A stretch of 49,102 bases of DNA from Bacillota bacterium (GTDB lineage Bacteria > Bacillota > Sulfobacillia > Sulfobacillales > Sulfobacillaceae): the NCBI GenBank assembly GCA_021806205.1, contig JAJZXX010000154.1, positions 1 through 49,102 of the forward strand. The letters are read 5' to 3'. Within the stretch, counting starts at the first letter, position 1. Every line of letters starts with the position of its first letter. The position numbers were made by a program, and so were the translations under genes. A model generated the notes under the pieces. That model made no database searches. It was not told the DNA's origin and was given only the letters and a program-made list of their open reading frames with translations. This document shows positions 25,791 to 34,296 of the stretch, one piece after another.

Positions 25791-26732
25791 ATGTTCGAGC
25801 GTGAGGGCATACTAAAAATTTTCACCGGGAATGCGAATCGACCATTGGCCGAAAAGATTACGGAGCACCTAGGGATCTCTATGGGACAAGCTGACGTCGG
25901 CCGATTCTCCAACGGCGAGATTCGCGTGAGGCTTATGGAGAATGTGCGCGGCGCCGATGTTTTTATTGTGCAACCGACATCGGGTCCCGTAAACGACAAC
26001 TTAATGGAACTGTTGCTCTTAATCGATGCCGCGCGTCGTGCATCGGCTCGGCGGGTCACGGCCGTTATTCCGTTTTACGGCTACGCGCGTCAGGATCGCA
26101 AAGAGCGAGGACGCGAACCAATTTCCGCGAAATTAGTGGCCAACTTAATTACGACCGCGGGGGCGCGCCGGGTTTTGACGATGGATTTGCACGCGCCACA
26201 AATTCAAGGATTTTTCGATATTCCGGTGGATAATTTGCAGGGTGGCCGAATTTTGTCCGAGGCGATTTACCAAAAGAACTTAGATAACGTGATGATTATG
26301 TCTCCGGATGCCGGGGGGGTGTATCGCGCGCGGCAGATGGCCAAGTTTTTGCAAGCGCCTTTAGGGTTTATCGACAAGAGGCGGCCTGAACCCAACGTCT
26401 CCGAAGTGGTAAACGTGATTGGTAAGGTACGGGGCAAGACAGTCGTGATTGTTGACGACATGATTGACACCGGAGGCACTATTGCTAAAGCCGCCCAAGC
26501 GATTCTGGATTTAGGGGCTCAGGCTGTCTATGCCGCGTCGACGCATCCAGTGTTTTCCGGTCAGGCCCGAGATATCTTAAATGCCTCGCCCTTTCACGAA
26601 ATTGTGGTCACGGATACCATTGTGCTTGCCAGTGCACCCGAAAGGACGCAAGTGATATCGGTAGCTCCGTTGCTGGCCGAAGCGATTATGCGCGTCCACG
26701 AAGACCTGTCCGTGTCCAAGCTGTTCGAGTGA
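25791..26732 (+). CDS. prs: Ribose-phosphate pyrophosphokinase
   Basis: Makes PRPP from ribose-5-P and ATP for nucleotides, His and Trp. 313 residues with FSNGEIRVR, VIPFYGYARQDRK, TMDLHAPQIQGFF (metal-binding His/Asp) and the PRPP loop VVIVDDMIDTGGTI. AAAGGAG precedes the ATG. The conserved AGV(E)RAR segment reads AGGVYRAR, a slight insertion. The ctc gene that follows prs in B. subtilis is missing; pth overlaps instead. Confidence 0.96.
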   Translation: MFEREGILKIFTGNANRPLAEKITEHLGISMGQADVGRFSNGEIRVRLMENVRGADVFIVQPTSGPVNDNLMELLLLIDAARRASARRVTAVIPFYGYARQDRKERGREPISAKLVANLITTAGARRVLTMDLHAPQIQGFFDIPVDNLQGGRILSEAIYQKNLDNVMIMSPDAGGVYRARQMAKFLQAPLGFIDKRRPEPNVSEVVNVIGKVRGKTVVIVDDMIDTGGTIAKAAQAILDLGAQAVYAASTHPVFSGQARDILNASPFHEIVVTDTIVLASAPERTQVISVAPLLAEAIMRVHEDLSVSKLFE

Positions 26733-27268
26733 TGGTTATTGTCGGGCTAGGCAATCCCGGTCTTCAATATGAAAGGACACGCCATAATTTCGGGTTCATG
26801 GTGATCGACGCCTATGTTGCGAAACTTAGTACCAAGTTTCGTCGTACGCGGTTTGGCTTAGTGGCGGTCTTCGAGGGGGGCTGGATTCTAAAACCTGGAA
26901 CCTATATGAATCTTTCGGGCGATGCGGTGGCACCCTTTTGCCGCTTTTATCGCATTAAGCCCTCCGACATCATCGTCGTGGCCGACGACCTCGATCTACC
27001 TTTGGGGAGCTTGCGCATTCGCCGATCCGGCTCTAGCGGCGGGCATAATGGACTAAAGTCCATTGAAGCGGCGTTAGCCACACAACAGTTTGCCCGAATG
27101 CGACTGGGGATTTCTCGCCCCCAAGACTCGACCCTTGACTGGGTATTGGGGCGCTTTAGCCGGGATGAAACGCCTACGGTTCAAGCGATGATTGAGCGGG
27201 CTCTGCAAGCATTGGACTGTCTTCTGAGCGAGGGGATTGAAAAGGCGATGAGCCAGTATAACGGATAG
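26732..27268 (+). CDS. pth: Peptidyl-tRNA hydrolase
   Basis: Recycles peptidyl-tRNA released from stalled ribosomes. 178 residues with IVGLGNPGLQYERTRHNFGF (catalytic His in the RHN motif), LKPGTYMNLSG, VADDLDLPLGSLRIR (catalytic Asp) and SGGHNGLKSIE. The ATG at 26732 shares its A with the TGA of prs; a GTG one codon upstream is also possible. Confidence 0.95.
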   Translation: MVIVGLGNPGLQYERTRHNFGFMVIDAYVAKLSTKFRRTRFGLVAVFEGGWILKPGTYMNLSGDAVAPFCRFYRIKPSDIIVVADDLDLPLGSLRIRRSGSSGGHNGLKSIEAALATQQFARMRLGISRPQDSTLDWVLGRFSRDETPTVQAMIERALQALDCLLSEGIEKAMSQYNG

Positions 27269-27364
27269 AGAGGAGGAGCCGATGCAATGTCAATCCCGCA
27301 CGAGGGATAGCCTAGCGCCATTCGACGCAGACTGTTGAAAACGGTCGGCATTGGAGGGTTACGG

Positions 27365-27571
27365 GTGGTTCGGTATGTGTGCCGGCGCTGTGATCGGCGT
27401 ATGGGAGAGTATCAGGGGGATTGGCGCGATCCGGCACTTGGTCTTACGCGACTTAATCTAACGGATCAGGAAGAGTTTTTGGACTGGGACGACCGGGGCG
27501 ATGCGACCGTAAAAATTTTGTGTGACCATTGTCTTCCAGTGCCTTGGGATGAAAACCTGTGGTATAACTAG
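27365..27571 (+). CDS. fin: Fin-like anti-sigma factor (YabK)
   Basis: 68 residues from GTG 27365, 6 nt after GGAGGG. VVRYVCRRCDRRMGEYQ and ILCDHCLPVPWDENLW supply two CxxC pairs that probably bind zinc, and GLTRLNLTDQEEFLDWDDRG matches the middle of the Fin family. In B. subtilis Fin, made in the forespore, inhibits sigma-F to help the switch to sigma-G. The pth-fin-mfd order is conserved. Confidence 0.85.
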   Translation: MVRYVCRRCDRRMGEYQGDWRDPALGLTRLNLTDQEEFLDWDDRGDATVKILCDHCLPVPWDENLWYN

Positions 27572-27580
27572 ATGTAAAGA

Positions 27581-27606
27581 CGGGCTAGACACATTAGCCC
27601 GGTTTT
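27581..27606 (+). terminator. Terminator after fin
   Basis: CGGGCTA and TAGCCCG pair around a 7-nt loop and are followed by GTTTTG. The T-run is short, so some read-through into mfd is plausible. Confidence 0.65.
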
Positions 27607-27634
27607 GGTGTTATTTCCGGAAATGAAGGGACGC

Positions 27635-30600
27635 ATGGCTAGTCAATCCACCGTAAGTGCGGATCTTGGGCAATTATTAGCGCTATGGTCCGCTTTCGAA
27701 CCCTATCAATCACTCATTGCCCGCTTAGAGCAGGGGAAGAAGACGCGCGCGCAAATTAGTGGCCTATCGGGGTCTTTGCCGACTTTTATCACGGCGGCTT
27801 TGACCCAGGACGTCACGCGCCCTGTGTTAATTGTCACGCCCGGCTTTATGGAGGCCCGCCGCATGGAGGCCGAACTGTTGTCGCTGCGGCCGAAGGCTCC
27901 CATTTACTTGTTGCCTGCGCGCCCCAATTTGGTGGGCGATGTACGCGCGGAGAGTCATGAGTGGCATGAATTGAGACTGCGGGCACTATTCGAAGCATCA
28001 CGGAGCCCTCAGTGTGTGTTGGTGGCCCCCGTGGAATCGGTCCGGCAGCGCATGGTGCCCCTGCCATCCGGGACATTGTCCTTAAAACCCGGGGACGTCA
28101 AGGATCCGGTCCAAGTGGCTCAGCAGTTGCTAAGGCTTGGTTATCTACGCGACGTGGAAGTCAGTGAAGAAGGACAGTTTGCCTGGCGTGGTGCCGTTAT
28201 GGACATCTACCTGCCCGGCGGACCTGCTATACGCATCGAGTGGTACGATGTGGAAGTCGATTCGGTGCGAACGTTTGATCCGGCGACCCAGCGCACCATC
28301 TCGATGGAGCCATCGGTTGACATTGGTCCATCGCGTGAACTGGTGTGGACTGATGAGGCTCGTATCCGCGCGATGGGCCAGATCGCTCAAGAGTCAGAGG
28401 AGGTTGTCAAGAACCTTCAGGCAATTGGTAAAATCGATGAAGCCACGCGAGCGCATGAACGGTACGGGCGTTACCTCCAAGATCTATCCGAGAATCTCAG
28501 TTTTCCCGGCATTGAGCGGTATAGCGCCGCTTTTTATCGACCCGAATCGCTTACACGCGCATTTTCGGCACCGCCTCTAATCGTCTACCAAGATGCGCCA
28601 CGCATCGTCGAGGCTTGGCGCGGCCTTGATGTGGCTGATCGCCTCGAACAAGAACGGCGATTGGAACGGGGAGACTTCTTGGCCATGGAGCAGCATATGA
28701 CCATGACCGAGAACCTCTGGACAGCCGAGGCCAAGGCGAGTGCCGAGGTCTTTCTCTCCCTGCTGCCTCACGGCCAGGGAACGTTTGATATGACGTTAAG
28801 CTTGACGGGACGCCCCGCGCCACGGGTCCACGCCCAAAGAGATCTCTTGAAGTCCGAGTTGGGTCGGTTGAAGAAGTCTCGGATGAAGACGGTCTTAGTG
28901 GTGCGCGATGAAGGCAGCGCCCAGGTAGTCCTGAGCCAGGTGCTTGACCTCGGACTGGCGGTGCATCAGGGCTTGCCGGCCCCCATGGAAACGGGAGTAA
29001 TGATCGGACAATTGTCGCACGGTTTTATATTGGCTGAACTAGGCTTAGCGGTCCTGGCCGAAACCGAGTTGTCAGGCCGGGAGACCGCACCGCGGATAAA
29101 AAGGCGAGAGCCTAAGTCGCGGATTCGCATGAAAGACTTGGCGCCTTTAGACTTCGTGGTGCACGTCACGCATGGCATCGGTCGCTTCACGGGAATTAAA
29201 ACGTTGGATATTCAAGGGCAGCATAAGGACTATTTGCATGTGCAATATGCCGGTCAGGACGCTTTGTATGTGCCGGTGGACCAACTGAGTCTGATCCAAA
29301 AATACGTTGGCATTGAAGGACAAGAGCCCAAGTTGTCCAAGATGGGGGGGCAGGAGTGGCACCGCACCAAAGAACGCGCGCGGGCTTCGGTTGAGGAGAT
29401 GGCGGAGGAACTCATCCGTCTTTACGCGGTGCGCGAGGCCCAGCCGGGTTTTGCCTTTGGAGAGGATGCGCCCTGGCAAGCGGAATTTGAAGCAGCCTTT
29501 CCTTATGAGGAAACTCCTGATCAATTAAAGGCGATCGAGGACATCAAGCAAGATATGGAGCGGGCGCGGCCCATGGATCGGTTGTTGTGTGGCGATGTGG
29601 GTTACGGCAAGACCGAGGTCGCCCTGAGAGCCGCGTTTAAAGCGATTATGGGCGGTAAGCAAGTGGCTCTCTTAGTGCCCACCACACTGCTGGCTGAACA
29701 GCACTACACGACGGCTAAGTCACGCTTTGCCGGGTATCCCGTGACAGTCGAGGTGTTGAGCCGATTTCGCACGCGAAGGCAGCAAAAGGATATCCTCGAC
29801 CGCCTGAAAAAAGGCCAGGTTGACTTGTTGGTCGGAACGCATCGACTCTTGGCGGCGGATGTGGCCTTTCAAGATTTAGGGCTCTTGGTGGTGGATGAGG
29901 AACATCGCTTTGGCGTGGCCCACAAAGAGCGCATCAAGGCACTCAGGGCTCATGTTGACGTGCTCACCCTCACCGCGACGCCTATTCCCCGCACCCTGCA
30001 CATGGCGATGATTGGTATCCGGGACATGAGTGTGATTGAAACGCCCCCCGAGGATCGCCTGCCCGTGGAAACTGTGGTGGTGGAGTACGACGAGGCTTTA
30101 ATCCGTGATGCGATTCGACGGGAACTGGATCGGGGCGGTCAAGTCTTTTATGTACAAAACCGCATCATGGCGATGGATCGTACCGTCGAACGACTCACGC
30201 GCATGTTTTTGGATTTGCGTTTGGCGGTGGTGCATGGGAGGATGCCCGAGGCTCGTATCGAAGATGTGATGGCACGATTTATCGACCAAGAGTACGATGT
30301 ATTGCTGGCGACGAATATTATTGAATCAGGCTTGGACATACCCAACGTCAACACCCTGATTGTGGAGGATGCGGACCGGATGGGGTTGGCCCAGCTCTAT
30401 CAGCTCAGGGGTCGTGTCGGTCGTTCTTCGCGCCTGGCGTACGCCTATTTTACGTTCAAGCCGGATAAGGTCATTACGATACAGGCGGAAAAACGGTTGG
30501 AAGCCATCCGCGAGTTTACTGAGCTCGGTGCGGGCTATCAGATTGCGCTGCGAGATTTGGAAATCCGTGGCGCAGGCAATCTTCTCGGCGCGGAGCAGCA

Positions 30601-31198
30601 CGGGTTTATTGCCTCCGTGGGATTCGATCTATACACCGAAATGTTGGGCGATGCGATTCGCCGCTTGCGCGGTGAAGCAGTTGCCACTATCCCGAATCCA
30701 ACCATTGAAATCGAGGTTGATGCGTATCTACCCGATGCCTTCATACCCGATCCCCGTCAAAAGATTGAGGTCTATAAGCGGCTTGTATCTGCCAGACGCC
30801 TTCAAGACATCGAGGAATTGGCGGACGAAATTCAGGATCGGTTTGGAACGCCGCCCCAGCCGGTGGTTATCCTCATCCAACTCTCCCGGGTCCGGGTATT
30901 GGCCGGCGATCTTAAGTTAACCTTGGTGGCGCATCGCCCCGGCCGGGTGTTAATTCGAGGATCCCATGATAGCTTGGTGGGCCCCGAGGCGATTCAAATG
31001 TTAGCTGCTCGCTATCCAGGACGGCTTTTGCCCGGGACAAATCGCGCCCCCGAAGTCGGTCTCAAGCTTCCGCTCAAAGCGACCGCCCAGGAGGCACTGG
31101 ATACAGCCGAACAGGTCTTGTCCGCCTTAAAAGGGGCTGGCGAGTTTATTGCGCCTCGACAAACCCGGAAAACGGGTGGAATTGGTCCCCAGGGATAG
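27635..31198 (+). CDS. mfd: Transcription-repair coupling factor
   Basis: Removes RNA polymerase stalled at lesions and recruits UvrA. 1187 residues. Order: UvrB-like N-terminal domains (about 1-400), the RNAP-interaction module (about 505-560, DFVVHVTHGIGRFTGI), the translocase with Walker A DVGYGKTEVALRAA, DEEH box VVDEEHRFGV, motif III TLTATPIPRTL and motif VI QLRGRVGRSSR, then the C-terminal D7 TRCF domain. ATG 27635 with AAGGGA close upstream is chosen; ATG 27623 is possible. The stop codon sits inside a GGTCCCC/GGGGACC hairpin (31184-31204) without a T-run. Confidence 0.96.
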   Translation: MASQSTVSADLGQLLALWSAFEPYQSLIARLEQGKKTRAQISGLSGSLPTFITAALTQDVTRPVLIVTPGFMEARRMEAELLSLRPKAPIYLLPARPNLVGDVRAESHEWHELRLRALFEASRSPQCVLVAPVESVRQRMVPLPSGTLSLKPGDVKDPVQVAQQLLRLGYLRDVEVSEEGQFAWRGAVMDIYLPGGPAIRIEWYDVEVDSVRTFDPATQRTISMEPSVDIGPSRELVWTDEARIRAMGQIAQESEEVVKNLQAIGKIDEATRAHERYGRYLQDLSENLSFPGIERYSAAFYRPESLTRAFSAPPLIVYQDAPRIVEAWRGLDVADRLEQERRLERGDFLAMEQHMTMTENLWTAEAKASAEVFLSLLPHGQGTFDMTLSLTGRPAPRVHAQRDLLKSELGRLKKSRMKTVLVVRDEGSAQVVLSQVLDLGLAVHQGLPAPMETGVMIGQLSHGFILAELGLAVLAETELSGRETAPRIKRREPKSRIRMKDLAPLDFVVHVTHGIGRFTGIKTLDIQGQHKDYLHVQYAGQDALYVPVDQLSLIQKYVGIEGQEPKLSKMGGQEWHRTKERARASVEEMAEELIRLYAVREAQPGFAFGEDAPWQAEFEAAFPYEETPDQLKAIEDIKQDMERARPMDRLLCGDVGYGKTEVALRAAFKAIMGGKQVALLVPTTLLAEQHYTTAKSRFAGYPVTVEVLSRFRTRRQQKDILDRLKKGQVDLLVGTHRLLAADVAFQDLGLLVVDEEHRFGVAHKERIKALRAHVDVLTLTATPIPRTLHMAMIGIRDMSVIETPPEDRLPVETVVVEYDEALIRDAIRRELDRGGQVFYVQNRIMAMDRTVERLTRMFLDLRLAVVHGRMPEARIEDVMARFIDQEYDVLLATNIIESGLDIPNVNTLIVEDADRMGLAQLYQLRGRVGRSSRLAYAYFTFKPDKVITIQAEKRLEAIREFTELGAGYQIALRDLEIRGAGNLLGAEQHGFIASVGFDLYTEMLGDAIRRLRGEAVATIPNPTIEIEVDAYLPDAFIPDPRQKIEVYKRLVSARRLQDIEELADEIQDRFGTPPQPVVILIQLSRVRVLAGDLKLTLVAHRPGRVLIRGSHDSLVGPEAIQMLAARYPGRLLPGTNRAPEVGLKLPLKATAQEALDTAEQVLSALKGAGEFIAPRQTRKTGGIGPQG

Positions 31199-31204
31199 GG
31201 GACC

Positions 31205-31594
31205 TGGACGGCTTCGAACGTTAAGGCCGATTTCCTGGCGGATCTCCTTCCTTCTTGAAAAGCCACATGGATCGGGGGGTTGGTTTCAAAAGGTGATAAC
31301 AAACGCCATACCTACACGACCGCTCGATGTGTGTGATATTTGGCGTTATGAAACGGCAGCGGGGATAGTCAACGGGGCTTTGTGGATTCGACTCCCGATG
31401 AGTATAGTTGGGGTCTCTTTGGGCCACTCTATTTTCGAGCATCTCGGACGCAAGCGTCGGTTCCGAAGTTCGGCCACTAGGGCCTGCAGTGATGTCAAGG
31501 GGGATGACGGGTGGCCAAGCCGACTGGGGGAAGGACCATAGGGGATGGGCCCTAAGACTTTGACTTCTACCATTCGGTAAAACTGGAGAAAAAC
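31205..31594. other. Intergenic stretch between mfd and spoVT
   Basis: No intact gene is recognised. One short plus-strand frame closed by stops reads protein-like (GFVDSTPDEYSWGLFGPLYF, about 31375-31470), and another ends DFYHSVKLEKNA just before the spoVT promoter. They may be remnants of a decayed gene; I cannot assign a family. Confidence 0.3.
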
Positions 31595-31624
31595 GCATAA
31601 CCCGGAAACGGACTCGATATACTA
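31595..31624 (+). promoter_or_regulatory. Candidate sigma-G/F promoter of spoVT
   Basis: GCATA (31595-31599) and TATACTA (31618-31624) are 18 bp apart, close to the forespore consensus (GHATR, CATNHTA) with one mismatch. spoVT is sigma-G dependent in B. subtilis. Confidence 0.55.
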
Positions 31625-31658
31625 CCTCTGAAGATGCGAAGGGGGAGGGGGCGCTCAT

Positions 31659-32213
31659 TTGAAGGCTACGGGAATTGTTCGCCGAATTGACGATTTGGGT
31701 CGTGTGGTCATTCCCAAGGAGATTCGACGAACCCTGAGGATCCGCGAGGGTGACCCGCTGGAGATCTTCGTTGACAGAGACGGTGAAGTCATACTGAAGA
31801 AGTATTCTCCGATTGGGGAGCTCGGTGACTTTGCGAAAGAATATGCCGACTCTTTATATGAGGCGATCGGCCACATTGCGCTTATTGCCGATCGAGACGC
31901 CGTTATTGCCGTCTCCGGTGCGCCGAAAAAGGAGTTTCTTAACAAGACCTTAGGCATTCTGGTCGAACGATCCATGGAAGATCGCAAGACGCTGTTCTTT
32001 AACCGCGGAGACCATCGTCCCAAGGGTAGCATCATTGGAGACGAAGACGAGGACAAGTTTGTCGCCGAGGTTATTGCGCCCATCATTGCCGAGGGCGATC
32101 CTATTGGGGCGATAATTATTTGCAGTCGGGAGCCGGACGTGAAAATGGGCGACATGGAAATCAAGCTGGCGGAGACGGCTGCGGGCTTCCTGGCAAAACA
32201 AATGGAGCAATAG
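31659..32213 (+). CDS. spoVT: Stage V sporulation protein T
   Basis: 184 residues: an AbrB-type DNA-binding domain (1-50; GIVRRIDDLGRVVIPKEIRR) fused to a GAF-like domain (about 60-180; IADRDAVIAVSGAPKKEF, EGDPIGAIIICSR). SpoVT tunes sigma-G-dependent genes in the forespore. Start is TTG 31659 after a G-rich ribosome site. It is paralogous to abrB at 10354 in its first 50 residues. Confidence 0.96.
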   Translation: MKATGIVRRIDDLGRVVIPKEIRRTLRIREGDPLEIFVDRDGEVILKKYSPIGELGDFAKEYADSLYEAIGHIALIADRDAVIAVSGAPKKEFLNKTLGILVERSMEDRKTLFFNRGDHRPKGSIIGDEDEDKFVAEVIAPIIAEGDPIGAIIICSREPDVKMGDMEIKLAETAAGFLAKQMEQ

Positions 32214-32241
32214 CGTCATACACCGACGGCACCGTGGAAGT

Positions 32242-32275
32242 CCGCAATGGTCTTTCTCAGATCATTGCGGTTTTT
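32242..32275 (+). terminator. Terminator of spoVT
   Basis: CCGCAATGGTCT and AGATCATTGCGG pair over 12 bp (one G-U) around TTCTC and are followed by TTTTT. Confidence 0.92.
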
Positions 32276-32329
32276 ATTGCGATGAGCCCTCGAAACGGAT
32301 CGCTTGGTCACTCTACACCGGTCAGGCCG

Positions 32330-32860
32330 CTAGCTTCCATGCGGCAATGGCCCGGCTGGCACCTGGCCCCAAAGGTTTAACGTAAAAGGGCTGGGTTTCA
32401 AAGCGGATGGGGCCGGATCGGTATTGAAGGACACCGCCTCCAAGCGGGGATGGAAGACACCGGTCAGATGAAAAGTCCCAGATTCAGTGATCCGGTTGTA
32501 TCCTCGGGGTCCAAAGGTTTGGTCAACGACAATGGCGGCCCGCAATACGACCGGGGATTGGCCTCGTATCGTGACGTGAGAGAGGTGAACATCAACCTTT
32601 CGAACCAGGAGCGGGGTCCTTTGGGGGTCGTTTTGAGAAATCCACTGGGCGGATAGACGGGCCTGGCTCGACGGGACCGTCAGGACCCGCACACTGTTTA
32701 ATGCGGACTGGGCTGGCAGGTGAGCGTTAGCCACCAGGTAGGCTTGGCATACCCGAGTCAACGCCTGGACCTGTTGGCGGTGTGCAATATTTCTTGCGAC
32801 GGCCACACCCGTTATTCCCAAAATGACGACCAATAACATCCCCATCATGCGATATCTCAT
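32330..32860 (-). CDS. Exported or membrane-anchored hypothetical protein
   Basis: 176 residues with an N-terminal hydrophobic helix (MGMLLVVILGITGVAVA) and an extracytoplasmic remainder rich in beta strands (VRKVDVHLSHVTIRG, VVLRAAIVVDQTFGP). No cysteine suggests a lipoprotein. The ribosome site is weak for the first ATG; a later ATG (MGMLL) has GATGGGG just upstream. It is transcribed against hemL with a shared 75-bp upstream region. Function unknown. Confidence 0.6.
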   Translation of the reverse strand: MRYRMMGMLLVVILGITGVAVARNIAHRQQVQALTRVCQAYLVANAHLPAQSALNSVRVLTVPSSQARLSAQWISQNDPQRTPLLVRKVDVHLSHVTIRGQSPVVLRAAIVVDQTFGPRGYNRITESGTFHLTGVFHPRLEAVSFNTDPAPSALKPSPFTLNLWGQVPAGPLPHGS

Positions 32861-32877
32861 GCCATAATTATCGATAA

Positions 32878-32911
32878 CATGCCCTTAAGATACAAGATGG
32901 TCCAGGGCATG
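32878..32911. promoter_or_regulatory. Inverted repeat between the exported-protein gene and hemL
   Basis: CATGCCC (32878-32884) is mirrored by GGGCATG (32905-32911) in the divergent spacer. It could be an operator for one or both genes. Confidence 0.35.
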
Positions 32912-32936
32912 AACTGACAAGTAAAGGAGTCACTCT

Positions 32937-34229
32937 ATGCTTAATGGGCAATCCCAAGCGTGGTTTAACCGGGCCACGGCTATTGTGCCGGGCGGTGTGA
33001 ATTCTCCGGCGCGATCATTTCAAGGCGTCGGTGGCAATCCGCCTCTGGTGATGGAGCGAGGCGAGGGAGCTTACCTCTTCGATGTCGACCAGAACCGCTA
33101 TATCGATTATTTGGCTGCCTTTGGCCCTTTAGTACTGGGTCATAATCATCCCGAGGTGGTCCAAGCTGTGCAAAACGCGGCGAGTCAGGGGATGGTGTTG
33201 GGCACCCCTCACCCTAACGAAATTTTGTTAACGGAAGAGCTCACCCGCGCGGTGGCGGGGTTAGAAACGGTGCGCCTGACAAGTACGGGCACTGAAGCGG
33301 TGATGTCCGCGATTCGCTTGGCGAGAGCTTATACGAATCGGACCCGGATTATCAAATTCGACGGCGCCTATCACGGCCACAGCGATGCGGTGCTGGTGAA
33401 GGCAGGTTCCGGGGCGAGTACCGCTGGTGCGGCCGATAGTCTGGGGATCCCCTCGGGTGTGGTTGAGGATGTGATTAGCTTGCCGTTTAATGATTATGAG
33501 GCGCTGCGCCGCACATTGGCGGATGTGGGGGAGGGAGTGGCTTGTGTGCTGGCCGAACCCATCGTGGGTAATATGGGCATCGTCAATCCGGAACCGGGAT
33601 ATCTCGAAGCGATGGCGGAGTTGACGCATGCAGCCGGTGCCTTATTAATTTTTGACGAAGTGATTACAGCTTTTCGGTTTCATTATGGGTCTGCGGCGCA
33701 ACTCTTGGGAGTTATTCCGGATCTCTATGCCTTAGGTAAGATTATTGGCGGAGGACTTCCCCAAGGCGCCTATGGGGGGCGTGGCGACGTTATGTCTAAG
33801 GTTTCGCCGCTGGGAGGCATGTTTCAAGCTGGCACATTCGCGGGCAATCCCGTCTCAGCCGCAGCTGGACTGGCTACCCTCAGCGTCTTAGAAAGGATCC
33901 GCCCGTACCCGACGATGGACCGGCTGGCGCGCGAGCTAGCCGATGCTATCCTAGATTCAGCCCGTCACTACCGGATCGACGCATCGATTAATCGTGCCGG
34001 ATCGGGCTTTACCCTATTTTTTGGGGTGCACGGTGTTCGTGATTATGCCGGAGCCCTCCAGGCGGATCCTGCGGTATTTGCGCGGTTTCATCGACTCATG
34101 CTGGAAGAGGGCGTATATCTGGCCCCGAGTCGATTTGAAGCCTGGTTTGTGTCCCAAGCGCACGATGCCGCGATGATTCATACCACTGCGGCGGCTGTAG
34201 ACCGAGCCTTTTACCAAATGAGCCGCTAG
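32937..34229 (+). CDS. hemL: Glutamate-1-semialdehyde 2,1-aminomutase
   Basis: Makes 5-aminolevulinate for tetrapyrrole synthesis. 430-residue fold-type I PLP enzyme: PGGVNSPARSF, STGTEAVMSAIRLARAYT, AYHGHSDAVL, LIFDEVITAFR (PLP-ring Asp) and ALGKIIGGGLPQGAYGG with the Schiff-base Lys. ATG 32937 follows AAAGGAG. No other haem gene is near, so it may be a second copy like gsaB of Bacillus. Confidence 0.95.
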   Translation: MLNGQSQAWFNRATAIVPGGVNSPARSFQGVGGNPPLVMERGEGAYLFDVDQNRYIDYLAAFGPLVLGHNHPEVVQAVQNAASQGMVLGTPHPNEILLTEELTRAVAGLETVRLTSTGTEAVMSAIRLARAYTNRTRIIKFDGAYHGHSDAVLVKAGSGASTAGAADSLGIPSGVVEDVISLPFNDYEALRRTLADVGEGVACVLAEPIVGNMGIVNPEPGYLEAMAELTHAAGALLIFDEVITAFRFHYGSAAQLLGVIPDLYALGKIIGGGLPQGAYGGRGDVMSKVSPLGGMFQAGTFAGNPVSAAAGLATLSVLERIRPYPTMDRLARELADAILDSARHYRIDASINRAGSGFTLFFGVHGVRDYAGALQADPAVFARFHRLMLEEGVYLAPSRFEAWFVSQAHDAAMIHTTAAAVDRAFYQMSR

Positions 34230-34296
34230 CCCGCACCAGGTCTCATTAATCCAGCCCAGGCATATCCATAGCCAAGCGGACATGCAGGGGGATTTC

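Noticed and set aside
31221-31658. 145-codon minus-strand frame between mfd and spoVT
   Set aside because: No domain-like stretch, no ribosome site, and it overlaps the spoVT promoter and start.
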